A stretch of 9,179 nt of DNA, taken from the NCBI GenBank assembly GCA_004376205.1, contig SOKG01000278.1, positions 1-9,179 of the forward strand, given 5' to 3'. The stretch's first letter is position 1, and each line of letters begins with the position of its first letter. A model generated the notes under the pieces. It did no database searches. It saw nothing but the letters and a program-made list of their open reading frames with translations, and was not told where the DNA came from. The position numbers and the translations under genes were made by a program. The stretch comes from Dehalococcoidia bacterium. GTDB taxonomy: Bacteria; Chloroflexota; Dehalococcoidia; SZUA-161. Shown here piece after piece: positions 1-5,255 of this stretch.

Positions 1-30
1 GTCAGACTAGTTTTTTGTGGTGGAGGATGC

Positions 31-59
31 TTGACAAACTGAAAAAGAAGTGGTATAGT
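31..59 (+). promoter_or_regulatory. Strong sigma70-type promoter (P1)
   Basis: A perfect -35 hexamer TTGACA (31-36) and a -10 hexamer TATAGT (54-59) are separated by exactly 17 nt. Transcription would start near position 66 and run into the small + strand ORFs. The -10 element overlaps the first of five AGTCC/GGACT motifs, so a repressor binding there would block RNA polymerase. The match to consensus is seen directly; activity is inferred. Confidence 0.7.
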
Positions 60-136
60 CCATAGTCCGTACGATATTTACTGGACTGTAGACAATTCTT
101 CCATCTAAAATAGCGGCTAAGATAGTCCAACAGTCC
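57..136. promoter_or_regulatory. AGTCC operator-like cluster downstream of P1
   Basis: Five copies of AGTCC or its complement GGACT lie at 57-61, 64-68, 83-87, 124-128 and 132-136. The last pair has the form AGTCCANNAGTCCA with an 8-nt period. The same double motif occurs, inverted, in the leader of the lipoprotein gene at 4059-4080, and in both places one copy overlaps the promoter -10 box. I do not recognise the regulator. Confidence 0.45.
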
Positions 137-150
137 ACTATGATCGTGTT

Positions 151-288
151 ATGGTCATGAAAACCGTGATTAGCATGGCTGGGAGAATCAGAGGGCGTTT
201 ACAGTGGGTTGTCAGTCTGTTGCCAGCCATTGTATTCGCTATAGGCGGGCTCAGCTTTATAGTCTTAATCCTCTCCACAGCACTTTGA
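151..288 (+). CDS. Possible 45-aa single-pass membrane peptide
   Basis: This short ORF begins with ATG and ends in TGA at 286-288. The N-terminal part is basic (K and several R among residues 4-16). It is followed by one long hydrophobic stretch from about residue 19 to 45 (WVVSLLPAIVFAIGG, then FIVLILSTAL), the layout of an N-in membrane microprotein. It is the first ORF after promoter P1. The stop overlaps the ATG of the next ORF (TGATG), a sign of translational coupling. No convincing Shine-Dalgarno site is seen, and internal ATGs at codons 3 and 9 are alternative starts. No family is recognised; it could be a chance ORF. Confidence 0.35.
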   Translation: MVMKTVISMAGRIRGRLQWVVSLLPAIVFAIGGLSFIVLILSTAL

Positions 289-374
289 TGCCCAAACCTG
301 AAGAACTGAAAGAGTTCATCAAGCTGAGGATGGACAACAGCTTGGGATTCAGAGGGCAGGTTGAGAACATTTAG
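288..374 (+). CDS. Possible 28-aa coupled peptide
   Basis: The ORF starts inside the stop codon of the preceding membrane-peptide ORF (TGATG) and ends at TAG 372-374. The peptide MPKPEELKEFIKLRMDN followed by a short tail is charged and could form an amphipathic helix. There is no Shine-Dalgarno site of its own, so translation would depend on coupling. No homology is recognised. The support is its position and overlap only. Confidence 0.25.
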   Translation: MPKPEELKEFIKLRMDNSLGFRGQVENI

Positions 375-431
375 GGTGTCTAATCCCAGCCAGCAAAGGT
401 TGAGGAACACAAATATTAAGCGGCAGGAGCT

Positions 432-623
432 ATGAACCTGAATTGCCCTATATGCCAAGTCAAGGTAAGTGGCTTTGACCCTATGCTTGAACACCTGATA
501 GCAGAACACAATGTAAGCAAACGGCAGGCCAAATTCCTCACCAAGAAATTGGTTGAGTGGACGCAGAGAATGCGAGAGAAGCTGGAATGGTATCCCGAAG
601 TACCGAAACCCCTCGGATTCTGA
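432..623 (+). CDS. Small C2H2-like zinc-finger protein
   Basis: This 63-aa protein has a metal-binding pattern CPIC near the N-terminus (C5, C8), followed by H21 and H26: C-x2-C-x12-H-x4-H, the spacing of a classical C2H2 finger. The rest is basic and helical (HNVSKRQAKFLTKKLVEW), fitting nucleic-acid binding. AGGAG lies at 425-429, but only 2 nt before the ATG, which is tight. Similar tiny fingers are common in mobile elements. The stop codon lies inside copy A of the 42-bp direct repeat (605-646). The zinc-finger reading comes from residue spacing; the function is inferred. Confidence 0.6.
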   Translation: MNLNCPICQVKVSGFDPMLEHLIAEHNVSKRQAKFLTKKLVEWTQRMREKLEWYPEVPKPLGF

Positions 624-646
624 CTACAGGGCTTCTGACAACGGTG
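605..646 (+). repeat. 42-bp imperfect direct repeat, copy A
   Basis: This copy matches 1429-1470 at 35 of 42 positions without gaps. The longest exact block is TGACTACAGGGC. It spans the last codons and stop of the zinc-finger gene and continues about 23 bp into non-coding DNA. The two copies bracket three small genes. Confidence 0.6.
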
Positions 647-748
647 CCTTTGTAGTGCTTCACTCTAACCCCCAGAAACCACCGTATCTCCAACGTTTCC
701 AAACCTGATTTTCGCCTTCTGTGACCACCGTATTTCAGAATCAGGCTC

Positions 749-766
749 CAGTGACTTTTGTCACAT
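749..766. promoter_or_regulatory. Crp/Fnr-type palindrome
   Basis: A perfect inverted repeat GTGAC-TTTT-GTCAC (751-764) sits in the context AGTGA-N6-TCACA, which matches the Crp/Fnr-family consensus TGTGA-N6-TCACA at nine of ten positions. It lies about 85 nt upstream of the LIM-like ORF at 848. No clear promoter hexamers are seen beside it. It could instead be a simple hairpin. Confidence 0.35.
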
Positions 767-847
767 ATTTCGTCTATTTTGTGCCTTAAGATGAAAATGG
801 GCAAATGCGTTGAGCCAAAGCTTGCTGGAGGTTGAGCCTGCAAAAAC

Positions 848-991
848 ATGAGATATAGACTATCGGGGACACGTCCAACCGAGTTTCGAATACCGAAGGG
901 GAGATGCTCTGGATGTATGAAGCCTATATACAGGGGAGGCATCTGGTATCATGGTCGATTCTGGCATGACAGCTGTCTTAAGAAGTCGTGA
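848..991 (+). CDS. 47-aa LIM-like CxxC/HxxC zinc protein
   Basis: This short ORF runs from ATG to TGA (989-991). The middle carries CSGC (C20, C23), and the C-terminal part carries H35, H40 and C43 in the string HGRFWHDSCLKK. C-x2-C followed by aromatic-rich W-H-x2-C is the signature of a single LIM/zinc-ribbon half-site. The N-terminal 19 residues are basic. A GGAGGT lies at 827-832, 15 nt upstream, which is farther than ideal; an in-frame stop at 833-835 rules out an earlier start. The ORF overlaps the next one by 41 nt in another frame. The residue pattern makes a chance ORF unlikely. No function is assigned. Confidence 0.5.
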   Translation: MRYRLSGTRPTEFRIPKGRCSGCMKPIYRGGIWYHGRFWHDSCLKKS

Positions 992-1157
992 TGGTATAGG
1001 AGAGGAGGCTGTGGAATATTTAGATACCCAGCTTGAGAGAGCATGGAAGGAATGGAAAGGGAAGAAGACCAAAGGTCGGGTGAAGGGGGAATTCCCACAA
1101 GCCCAGGAACTGCTAAAGGAAAGAAGGGCAAAGGGCATAACATATGACGGTCAATAA
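951..1157 (+). CDS. Hypothetical 68-aa charged protein
   Basis: The protein is rich in K, R and E, with a predicted helix AVEYLDTQLERAWKEWKGKK and no metal or membrane motifs. The ATG at 951 is preceded by GGGGAGG (933-939) with an 11-nt gap. Starts at ATG 966, or at a GTG just after the GGAGAGGAGG near 1000, are alternatives and would reduce the overlap with the LIM-like ORF. Its 3' end overlaps the helix-turn-helix gene by 14 nt, so the two are probably translated together. The family is not recognised. Confidence 0.5.
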   Translation: MVDSGMTAVLRSRDGIGEEAVEYLDTQLERAWKEWKGKKTKGRVKGEFPQAQELLKERRAKGITYDGQ

Positions 1158-1374
1158 GACTCGGAAAGACTATTCTGAAAGTGTACCAGTATATGAGAGT
1201 GGGCGCCTGCTAACGGTTCGAGAAGCATGTCAGTTACTGCATGTGCACAGCAACACGTTAAGACGCTGGGCCAACAATGGATTAGTAAAGGTGTCCAGAA
1301 TTGGTCCTAGCGGTCAACGAAGGTTCAGAGCAGAAGACATTGCTACCTTGATTAAAGAAAGAAGCAAGTCATAA
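1144..1374 (+). CDS. Excisionase/MerR-type helix-turn-helix DNA-binding protein
   Basis: This 76-aa protein has residues 21-72 matching the small winged helix-turn-helix fold of excisionase/BldC/MerR-type regulators (HTH_17-like). It reads LLTVREACQLLHVHSNTLRR (helix-turn-helix), then W-A-N-N-G-L, then the wing with RIGPSGQRRF, and finally the helix RAEDIATLI. Such proteins bind short DNA sites and act as recombination directionality factors or transcription regulators. It overlaps the preceding ORF by 14 nt. The surrounding tiny genes and the recombinase relic downstream favour a mobile-element Xis or regulator role. That role is inferred; the fold assignment is firm. Confidence 0.8.
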   Translation: MTVNKTRKDYSESVPVYESGRLLTVREACQLLHVHSNTLRRWANNGLVKVSRIGPSGQRRFRAEDIATLIKERSKS

Positions 1375-1799
1375 AGCACGAAGCCGAATTCGTGGCCAAA
1401 TGCCTCTAGTTCACCTCAATTGAGCTAAGAAAGCCCTCAGATTTTGACTACAGGGCATCGGGCAACCGTGTGTCTCCTGTCAGGGGGTATCACGTCGCCC
1501 CAGGAACTGTAATTCCCTAACATCTTTTTCGGATAAAGGTTGCCTATACAATAGGCATGCTCGTCTGCCAGTTCCGACACTTCCCCACAGTCTACAGCCA
1601 CACACTTGCGACATCCCTCTCTGATATTTATACTATCGCAAGAGGTCTGAAGCAAGCCCCGGCAATGGTGTTCCTCAGTAGTGACGTGTAAGAGGAAGCA
1701 CCGATCCGGAATTAGCTCGGGAGAGATTCCCCACATTCTCGGAAGGGCCTTTTCGTAGTGTGCGAAATATGCTTTGACAGTGATATTGAGGAGATTAGC
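1375..1799. other. Intergenic stretch without a supported gene
   Basis: An inverted repeat CACGAA-N6-TTCGTG (1377-1394) lies immediately after the stop of the helix-turn-helix gene. It lacks a T tract, so it is at best a weak terminator. Copy B of the 42-bp repeat lies at 1429-1470. A 99-codon open frame on the - strand (1437-1736) has no clear ribosome site or recognisable domain and is not called. Nothing else stands out. Confidence 0.4.
1429..1470 (+). repeat. 42-bp imperfect direct repeat, copy B
   Basis: This copy matches 605-646 at 35 of 42 positions. Read in the same phase as copy A, it also gives a short tail ending in TGA, but an in-frame TGA just upstream means no gene runs into it. 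It may be a relic of a duplicated zinc-finger gene end, or a recombination or insertion footprint. Confidence 0.55.
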
Positions 1800-2369
1800 A
1801 TGATAAGAGATTTGATACTGAAGAACAGAAGCTATCGGCGGTTTTATCAGGAGGTTGCTGTCGAGCTTGAGACGCTGAGGGAGCTTGTCGACCTGGCGAG
1901 GCTCTCAGCGTCAGCAGCCAATATGCAACCGCTAAGATATATCCTTTCTTGTGAGCCTCAGAAGAATGCTCTGATATTCTCACACCTTGCCTGGGCTGGT
2001 TATCTCGAAGACTGGCCTGGTCCGTGCGAAGGGGAAAGGCCGTCGGCGTATATAATCGTTCTCGAGGACACTCAGCTGATACATCCTATGCGTTGTGACC
2101 ATGGGATAGCGGCTCAAAGCATGCTTCTGGGCGCGACAGAGAAAGGCCTGGGCGGCTGCATCGTCGGTGCAGTAGAGAAACAGGGACTGCGCAAGGCACT
2201 GGAAATACCGGACCGCTATGAGATTCTGCTTGTTCTGGCTCTGGGCAAGCCCAGGGAAACGGTGGTAATAGAGACGGTCAATCCTGCCGGGGATGTCAGG
2301 TACTGGCGCGATAGCGAAGGTATGCACCACGTTCCGAAACGACCTCTGGATGACGTTATAGTTGGCTAG
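1800..2369 (+). CDS. Nitroreductase-family FMN oxidoreductase
   Basis: This 189-aa protein has the hallmarks of the nitroreductase/FMN-reductase family. An N-terminal FMN phosphate-contact motif RSYRRF lies at residues 10-15, followed by SASAANMQPLRY (about 34-45), a central helix DHGIAAQSMLLGATEKGLGG (about 99-118) and the late strand LVLALGKP. These cytoplasmic enzymes use FMN to reduce nitro compounds, quinones or related substrates; this short subfamily often accompanies ferredoxins, and its substrate is unknown. The start at 1800 is preferred over the upstream ATG at 1758 because GAGGAG (1788-1793) lies 6 nt ahead and the protein then begins MIRDLILKNRSYRRF as relatives do. A zinc-ribbon gene follows after 31 nt. 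Confidence 0.85.
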   Translation: MIRDLILKNRSYRRFYQEVAVELETLRELVDLARLSASAANMQPLRYILSCEPQKNALIFSHLAWAGYLEDWPGPCEGERPSAYIIVLEDTQLIHPMRCDHGIAAQSMLLGATEKGLGGCIVGAVEKQGLRKALEIPDRYEILLVLALGKPRETVVIETVNPAGDVRYWRDSEGMHHVPKRPLDDVIVG

Positions 2370-2400
2370 ACGTGCCAGGTTCATGGCTGAGGGGTGAAGG

Positions 2401-2625
2401 ATGCCCAGAAGGGAAGACGAGTATCATGCCAGCCTTGAAGAGTCCAAGCGGCGACCTCTATGCCCTTTTTGCGGTAGTCCCAATGTTTACCCCATCAAAG
2501 GCAAAAGACTGCTGTTCTTTGCCAGGACAGTTGGCTGGTCCTGTGCAAATGAAAGGTGCCGAATGTATAGGAAACCCTTCCCGGCACCAAGCCGTGGCTC
2601 AGGTAGAAGGAGACGTCATAGATGA
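2401..2625 (+). CDS. Zinc-ribbon protein
   Basis: This 74-aa protein carries one metal site: CPFCGSPNVY (C21, C24) and a second pair C48-x4-C53 after WSCANERC, with an aromatic and basic linker between. The C-terminal tail is strongly basic (RGSGRRRRHR), suggesting nucleic-acid contact. GAGGGGTGAAGG lies immediately upstream of the ATG. The gene follows the nitroreductase by 31 nt and is probably co-transcribed. An overlapping frame from 2372 has no such motif and was discarded. No specific family is recognised. Confidence 0.7.
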   Translation: MPRREDEYHASLEESKRRPLCPFCGSPNVYPIKGKRLLFFARTVGWSCANERCRMYRKPFPAPSRGSGRRRRHR

Positions 2626-2686
2626 CTGACGGGCACGTTGAATTGTGGGCAGCGTGAAGAGTACAGGGGTCCTTGAGTTGTCCATA

Positions 2687-2881
2687 TCAGCTCTTCTTCT
2701 CGAATGATATTTCTCCTCTTTTCTCAACCTCTTGGATCCCTTGCCCCACATCACAATTGGCACAGATAGATTGCATAGCCTCACCCGCAGTGCAGCGAAG
2801 GAGCGCTCTGATCATTGGTGCCATCCTGATCCTGGAGCATTCATACAGCTTGGGGCAGGATTCAGGATACTTGTCAAACAT
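2687..2881 (-). CDS. Small Cys-rich protein
   Basis: This 64-aa protein contains C9 and C15 (ESCPKLYECSRIRM), then C30, C40 and C43 (ICANCD). The spacing could bind zinc or an iron-sulfur cluster. The ATG at 2881 has GAGGGG 8 nt upstream, a good ribosome site; a GTG three codons earlier is also possible. A plausible promoter lies upstream on this strand: TTGAGT, then TAAGAT after 19 nt. There is no obvious partner; the nearest + strand gene ends at 2625 and converges on it. The family is not recognised, and a chance ORF cannot be excluded. Confidence 0.45.
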   Translation of the reverse strand: MFDKYPESCPKLYECSRIRMAPMIRALLRCTAGEAMQSICANCDVGQGIQEVEKRGEISFEKKS

Positions 2882-2961
2882 TGCTGCCACCCCTCGAATC
2901 TTACAGCAAACATTTTGCCTTTACTCAAGAAGGTATGACAATCACCCATAGGTACTAAACT

Positions 2962-2980
2962 GGGGAGTATTTTATTCCCC
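2962..2980. other. 8-bp hairpin
   Basis: GGGGAGTA (2962-2969) and TATTCCCC (2973-2980) form an 8-bp stem with one G-T wobble and a three-base T loop. No T tract follows on either strand, so it is not a standard intrinsic terminator. It lies upstream of the - strand Cys-rich gene. Confidence 0.3.
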
Positions 2981-3127
2981 CTACCGCTGTGGTGGTTCGC
3001 TTTGTTCCCCTGGCATTGCCACTCCAGCCACCACCGGCTGGGCTTGGCTTGATTGACAAACCGGGCTTTGCCTCGAATCGCAGGTGGCCTGTAACTGAAG
3101 AAGTCTGCGGTGAACTCATGGAGGGGG

Positions 3128-3342
3128 ATGATTCTCGAATGCCTTGGAGACACAGATACTACTGAGAACTCGGCATTCAGAATGGACCGGGAAATTCTAG
3201 ACGGTGTAGTGGCCAGGGGAACCCCGCGGAGGTAATCAGAGAAGTATCACAAAGGGACAGGGATTTTCTGACCTCTGGCAAGGAGTACTACGTCGAGCTA
3301 ACCAAGAAGTATCTCGACCTTGAAATGAGCAGAATTGGCTAA
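3128..3342 (+). pseudogene. Frameshifted hypothetical gene (about 71 aa)
   Basis: ATG at 3128 follows directly after GGAGGGGG. The first frame reads through MDREILDGVVARGTP to about 3225 and then meets a TAA. Shifting by one base at the CCCC run (3222-3225) continues smoothly as AEVIREVSQRDRDFLTSGKE and ends with KKYLDLEMSRIG and TAA at 3340-3342. Both halves are charged and helical, and the join makes a continuous amphipathic segment. Adding one C to the run would restore a single frame. Either the gene is broken or the sequence has an error there. A start at ATG 3182 is also possible. No family is recognised. It converges on the lipoprotein gene. Confidence 0.45.
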
Positions 3343-3363
3343 CGGGAGCTTCAATGCTGTACA

Positions 3364-3984
3364 TCAGTCGCAAGCGAAATAGTCCACGTAATCTTTGAAG
3401 TTGTCAAGCACTTCCTGGCTGAAAAGCGGTGTAGTGGTACTCTGCATCGTTACCAAACCAAACGCTCTTTGAGTATCATCGCAATAGAAGGCTGCTACTA
3501 TTCCATACACGATTTGGGTCTTGGTCGTAGCAATGTAGTATTGATAAAGCATGCGGTGTCCCTCTTGATAAAGCATGCGCTGTCCCGATTTCGCTGTCTC
3601 CCCGAGTTCGCCTTTCTGAACGTTTTCAATTCCTTCCCAGTTACCAATTCCTGCGAAACCGGCTTCCAATCCGCCTTCCAAACCCCACTGCCAGGTCTTT
3701 ACCCAACTTACTGCGAAAAGCGGAAATCCATCTTCTTCCGGCGCAACCTGGACTGTGCCTGAGTTCTCATTAGCATTGTCCTCCAAGAGCCCACCCTGCC
3801 AAACGAGGAGATGTTCAGGATACTCGAAGGAGAAGCCATACTTTGAGAAGGTGCTCATTTCCGGTCTGGCGGGCATATTTGAGGCTGTTGACGTTTCGGT
3901 ATCACCACCGCACCCGATCAGAGACAAGGGTGCGACGCTCACGAGGATCAGCATTGCCATGATACTCATCTTTTTCATTGGCAT
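3364..3984 (-). CDS. Secreted lipoprotein of unknown function
   Basis: The protein is 206 aa when started at 3984. A short basic N-terminus (MPMKK) and a hydrophobic core end at the lipobox LIGC (C25), followed by G-G and a polar T/S-rich linker, so the mature protein should be lipid-anchored outside the membrane. The body begins near FSKYGFSFEYPE, a start often seen in small surface domains that recognise or stabilise partners. An 8-aa in-frame duplication (two RMLYQ motifs) comes from a 24-nt tandem repeat at 3541-3586. Two starts have good ribosome sites: ATG 3984 behind GAGGTGA and ATG 4023 behind GGAGGTGA. The later one gives a normal-length signal peptide and is preferred. Its promoter lies at 4145-4173. 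Confidence 0.75.
   Translation of the reverse strand: MPMKKMSIMAMLILVSVAPLSLIGCGGDTETSTASNMPARPEMSTFSKYGFSFEYPEHLLVWQGGLLEDNANENSGTVQVAPEEDGFPLFAVSWVKTWQWGLEGGLEAGFAGIGNWEGIENVQKGELGETAKSGQRMLYQEGHRMLYQYYIATTKTQIVYGIVAAFYCDDTQRAFGLVTMQSTTTPLFSQEVLDNFKDYVDYFACD
3541..3586 (-). repeat. 24-nt tandem duplication inside the lipoprotein gene
   Basis: Two 22-bp units, 3541-3562 and 3565-3586, differ at one base and are offset by 24 nt. The duplication is in frame and adds eight residues, giving two RMLYQ copies. It looks like a fairly recent slippage or unequal-recombination event. Confidence 0.85.
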
Positions 3985-4058
3985 GTTCACCTCTTTCCCA
4001 GGCAACCTATCAACTATTCTCATATTTCACCTCCAGCGGTATCTGTGCCTCGCTTGTC

Positions 4059-4080
4059 AGTCCGCATGGACTAATGGACT
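4059..4080. promoter_or_regulatory. AGTCC operator-like cluster in the lipoprotein leader
   Basis: AGTCC at 4059-4063 and GGACT at 4068-4072 and 4076-4080 form both an inverted repeat (AGTCC-N4-GGACT) and, on the - strand, the double motif AGTCCANNAGTCCA that also occurs at 124-137. A further copy at 4143-4147 overlaps the -10 box of the promoter for this gene. Confidence 0.45.
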
Positions 4081-4144
4081 GCTAATCCTCCAGAAATCAA
4101 CCTAAGTAACTGTATAAGTCCCTCTTAACCGTGTTCGTTAACGG

Positions 4145-4173
4145 ACTGTAAGACTTGTAACACTTTTCGTCAA
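4145..4173 (-). promoter_or_regulatory. Sigma70-type promoter for the lipoprotein gene (P2)
   Basis: On the - strand, TTGACG (4173-4168) and TACAGT (4150-4145) are separated by 17 nt. The -10 box continues into TACAGTCCGT, closely resembling the TATAGTCC at P1. The leader to the preferred start would be roughly 150 nt and contains the operator-like cluster. Confidence 0.55.
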
Positions 4174-4195
4174 GTTTGTCAAGCTTCTCGGAAAG

Positions 4196-4321
4196 GCTGG
4201 GGTAGACACCATGACCGTTGGGGGCCTGGGCAGATAGGAATCGTTGGAGATGGTGCAGAGGTATATCAGGTCAGTTACCCTTGAGGACACCATGAAGCAC
4301 TACAGGGCGCCGTTGTCGTAG
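4196..4321 (+). pseudogene. Decayed 3' end of a tyrosine recombinase
   Basis: Reading + strand from 4196 gives AGVDTMTVGGLGR, then an in-frame TAG (4235-4237), then ESLEMVQRYIRSVTLEDTMK and HYRAPLS before a TAG at 4319-4321. This follows the C-terminal catalytic box of phage-type integrases, GVD-x-x-TV-x-x-LLGH-x-SLEMVQRY, where the last Tyr is the DNA-cleaving nucleophile. Here the usual His of LGH is Arg, and a stop codon separates the two halves, so it cannot make an active enzyme. Upstream sequence has no recognisable earlier domains and carries promoter P2 instead. The relic implies that an integrated element once lay here. Confidence 0.65.
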
Positions 4322-4422
4322 CTTCTACAGTAATTGTGGCGTTCATCATACTATGATTATCTTAACTAATCCCCCCACTTTTGGGAGGGTACACCCCGGA
4401 AACCTGCGGCCCTATCTTAGAC

Positions 4423-4452
4423 TTGCCAAAAAGCTGCTAAAATGTGTATAGT
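4423..4452 (+). promoter_or_regulatory. Promoter for the 58-aa protein gene
   Basis: TTGCCA (4423-4428) and TATAGT (4447-4452) are 18 nt apart. Transcription would start around 4459, just before the ribosome site at 4461-4471. The short leader argues against a start at the ATG at 4442, which would fall upstream of the transcription start. Confidence 0.45.
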
Positions 4453-4474
4453 CAACAGAGGGAGGGAAGGAATC

Positions 4475-4651
4475 ATGATAGATGACAAGACTAGAGATTT
4501 GATTGCCGCCTTGTTGACAATCCCTATAGGGGCCAAAATCCTCGAGGACGTAGAGGACACAAAACGCATGGGGCGGGAAATGGAAGAATTGGTGGACAGG
4601 TATTTTGTCTTGAGGAAGATGGTGAAGGGACGATACGACGAGGGCGCTTAG
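4475..4651 (+). CDS. Hypothetical 58-aa helical protein
   Basis: The start at 4475 is chosen over an in-frame ATG at 4442 because GGAGGGAAGGA (4461-4471) lies just upstream and the earlier ATG overlaps the promoter. The N-terminal half, IAALLTIPIGAKILEDVED, is a moderately hydrophobic helix but too polar for a clear membrane span. The C-terminal half is charged (REMEELVDRYFVLRKMVKG) and could form a coiled coil. A further 43-codon ORF at 4677-4808 follows but has no good ribosome site and is not called. Function is unknown. Confidence 0.55.
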   Translation: MIDDKTRDLIAALLTIPIGAKILEDVEDTKRMGREMEELVDRYFVLRKMVKGRYDEGA

Positions 4652-4793
4652 GATGTAGAATTGCCCAAAGCTGGGTATGAGAAGGGACATTAAGTGGCCC
4701 CTACTACTGCTGGGCGTCTTAGTGCGGAAAAAAAGGCTTCACAAAGTCACGGAGAAATGCAGAAAACGTAGCCTGCCTTATTGGCTGCCTAAC

Positions 4794-5018
4794 CTATCTC
4801 ATGAATGAAGCCCGACATCCAGGTCTTTCTTCACACTGTTTGCACCAGTCCTCGCTGAAATCACCTGTGGAAATACACTCCCAGCAAGGCGTGGCTTCCT
4901 CGCCGCACATCGGGCATTTTCTACTGAATGTGTCAGCTGCGGGCCTTTCAAAGGTATCCGATCCCCTGTCCATAAACATGTAACCACAAAAGCTGCAATA
5001 CCAGAATCTTGGTCGCAT
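4794..5018 (-). CDS. Multi-knuckle zinc-ribbon protein
   Basis: This 74-aa protein has four CxxC knuckles: C8/C11 (YCSFCGY), C35/C38 (KCPMCGE), C45/C48 (CWEC) and C59/C62 (CKQC), plus C68. The first two pairs look like a rubredoxin-like or zinc-ribbon fold, and the others suggest a second zinc site. AAAGGA lies 7-8 nt before the ATG at 5018. It is a single gene between tRNA-Lys and the 58-aa gene, with which it converges. Proteins like this usually mediate protein or nucleic-acid contacts; no specific role can be given. Confidence 0.7.
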   Translation of the reverse strand: MRPRFWYCSFCGYMFMDRGSDTFERPAADTFSRKCPMCGEEATPCWECISTGDFSEDWCKQCEERPGCRASFMR

Positions 5019-5040
5019 CTCCGGTTCCTTTTTCAGTTAA

Positions 5041-5255
5041 CCCTCACGTCTCCTGCACAACCCAGAGCGGCGGGGTAATTGCAGCGGTAACGAAACCCCA
5101 CGGGGTTCGACGCGCTTGGCAGCAGGCAGTTGATTGAAGCCGGTTTGCTGTGAGGGTTTGGTTTCACTGCGCTATGGCCGCCCTACTCTCGCAGGTCAAA
5201 GCAGGCGAAAACTCGGTGGGGCTAGCAGAAGCAGGTAGCTGCATAGACCGCTTTG
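5041..5255. other. Non-coding stretch downstream of tRNA-Lys
   Basis: No supported gene is seen. A compact hairpin around AACCCC-AC-GGGGTT (near 5094-5107) could help end transcription of the tRNA, but it lacks a T tract and has a very small loop. Confidence 0.25.

Noticed and set aside
138..509. 123-codon open frame on the - strand
   Set aside because: No domain or ribosome site is seen; it lies opposite a strong + strand promoter and the small + strand ORFs.
538..942. 134-codon open frame on the - strand
   Set aside because: It covers parts of two + strand zinc-protein genes and non-coding DNA, and shows no recognisable motif.
1437..1736. 99-codon open frame on the - strand in the gap before the nitroreductase
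   Set aside because: It starts in non-coding DNA with no clear ribosome site and ends in the direct repeat. The Cys residues have no metal-site spacing.
2812..3153. 113-codon open frame on the - strand
   Set aside because: It overlaps the better supported Cys-rich gene (2687-2881) and the frameshifted + strand gene, with no motif of its own.
4080..4088. TGCTAATCC matching the repeats at the right-hand attachment site
   Set aside because: A single 9-base match in 9 kb is not beyond chance, and its position relative to the recombinase relic differs from that at the right edge.
4299..4308. Apparent third copy of the 42-bp repeat (ACTACAGGGC)
   Set aside because: Only 10 bases match, and they are explained as codons in the tyrosine recombinase relic.
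4677..4808. 43-codon ORF with a hydrophobic N-terminal stretch
   Set aside because: There is no good ribosome site, it overlaps the convergent zinc-ribbon gene, and its C-terminal half looks random.
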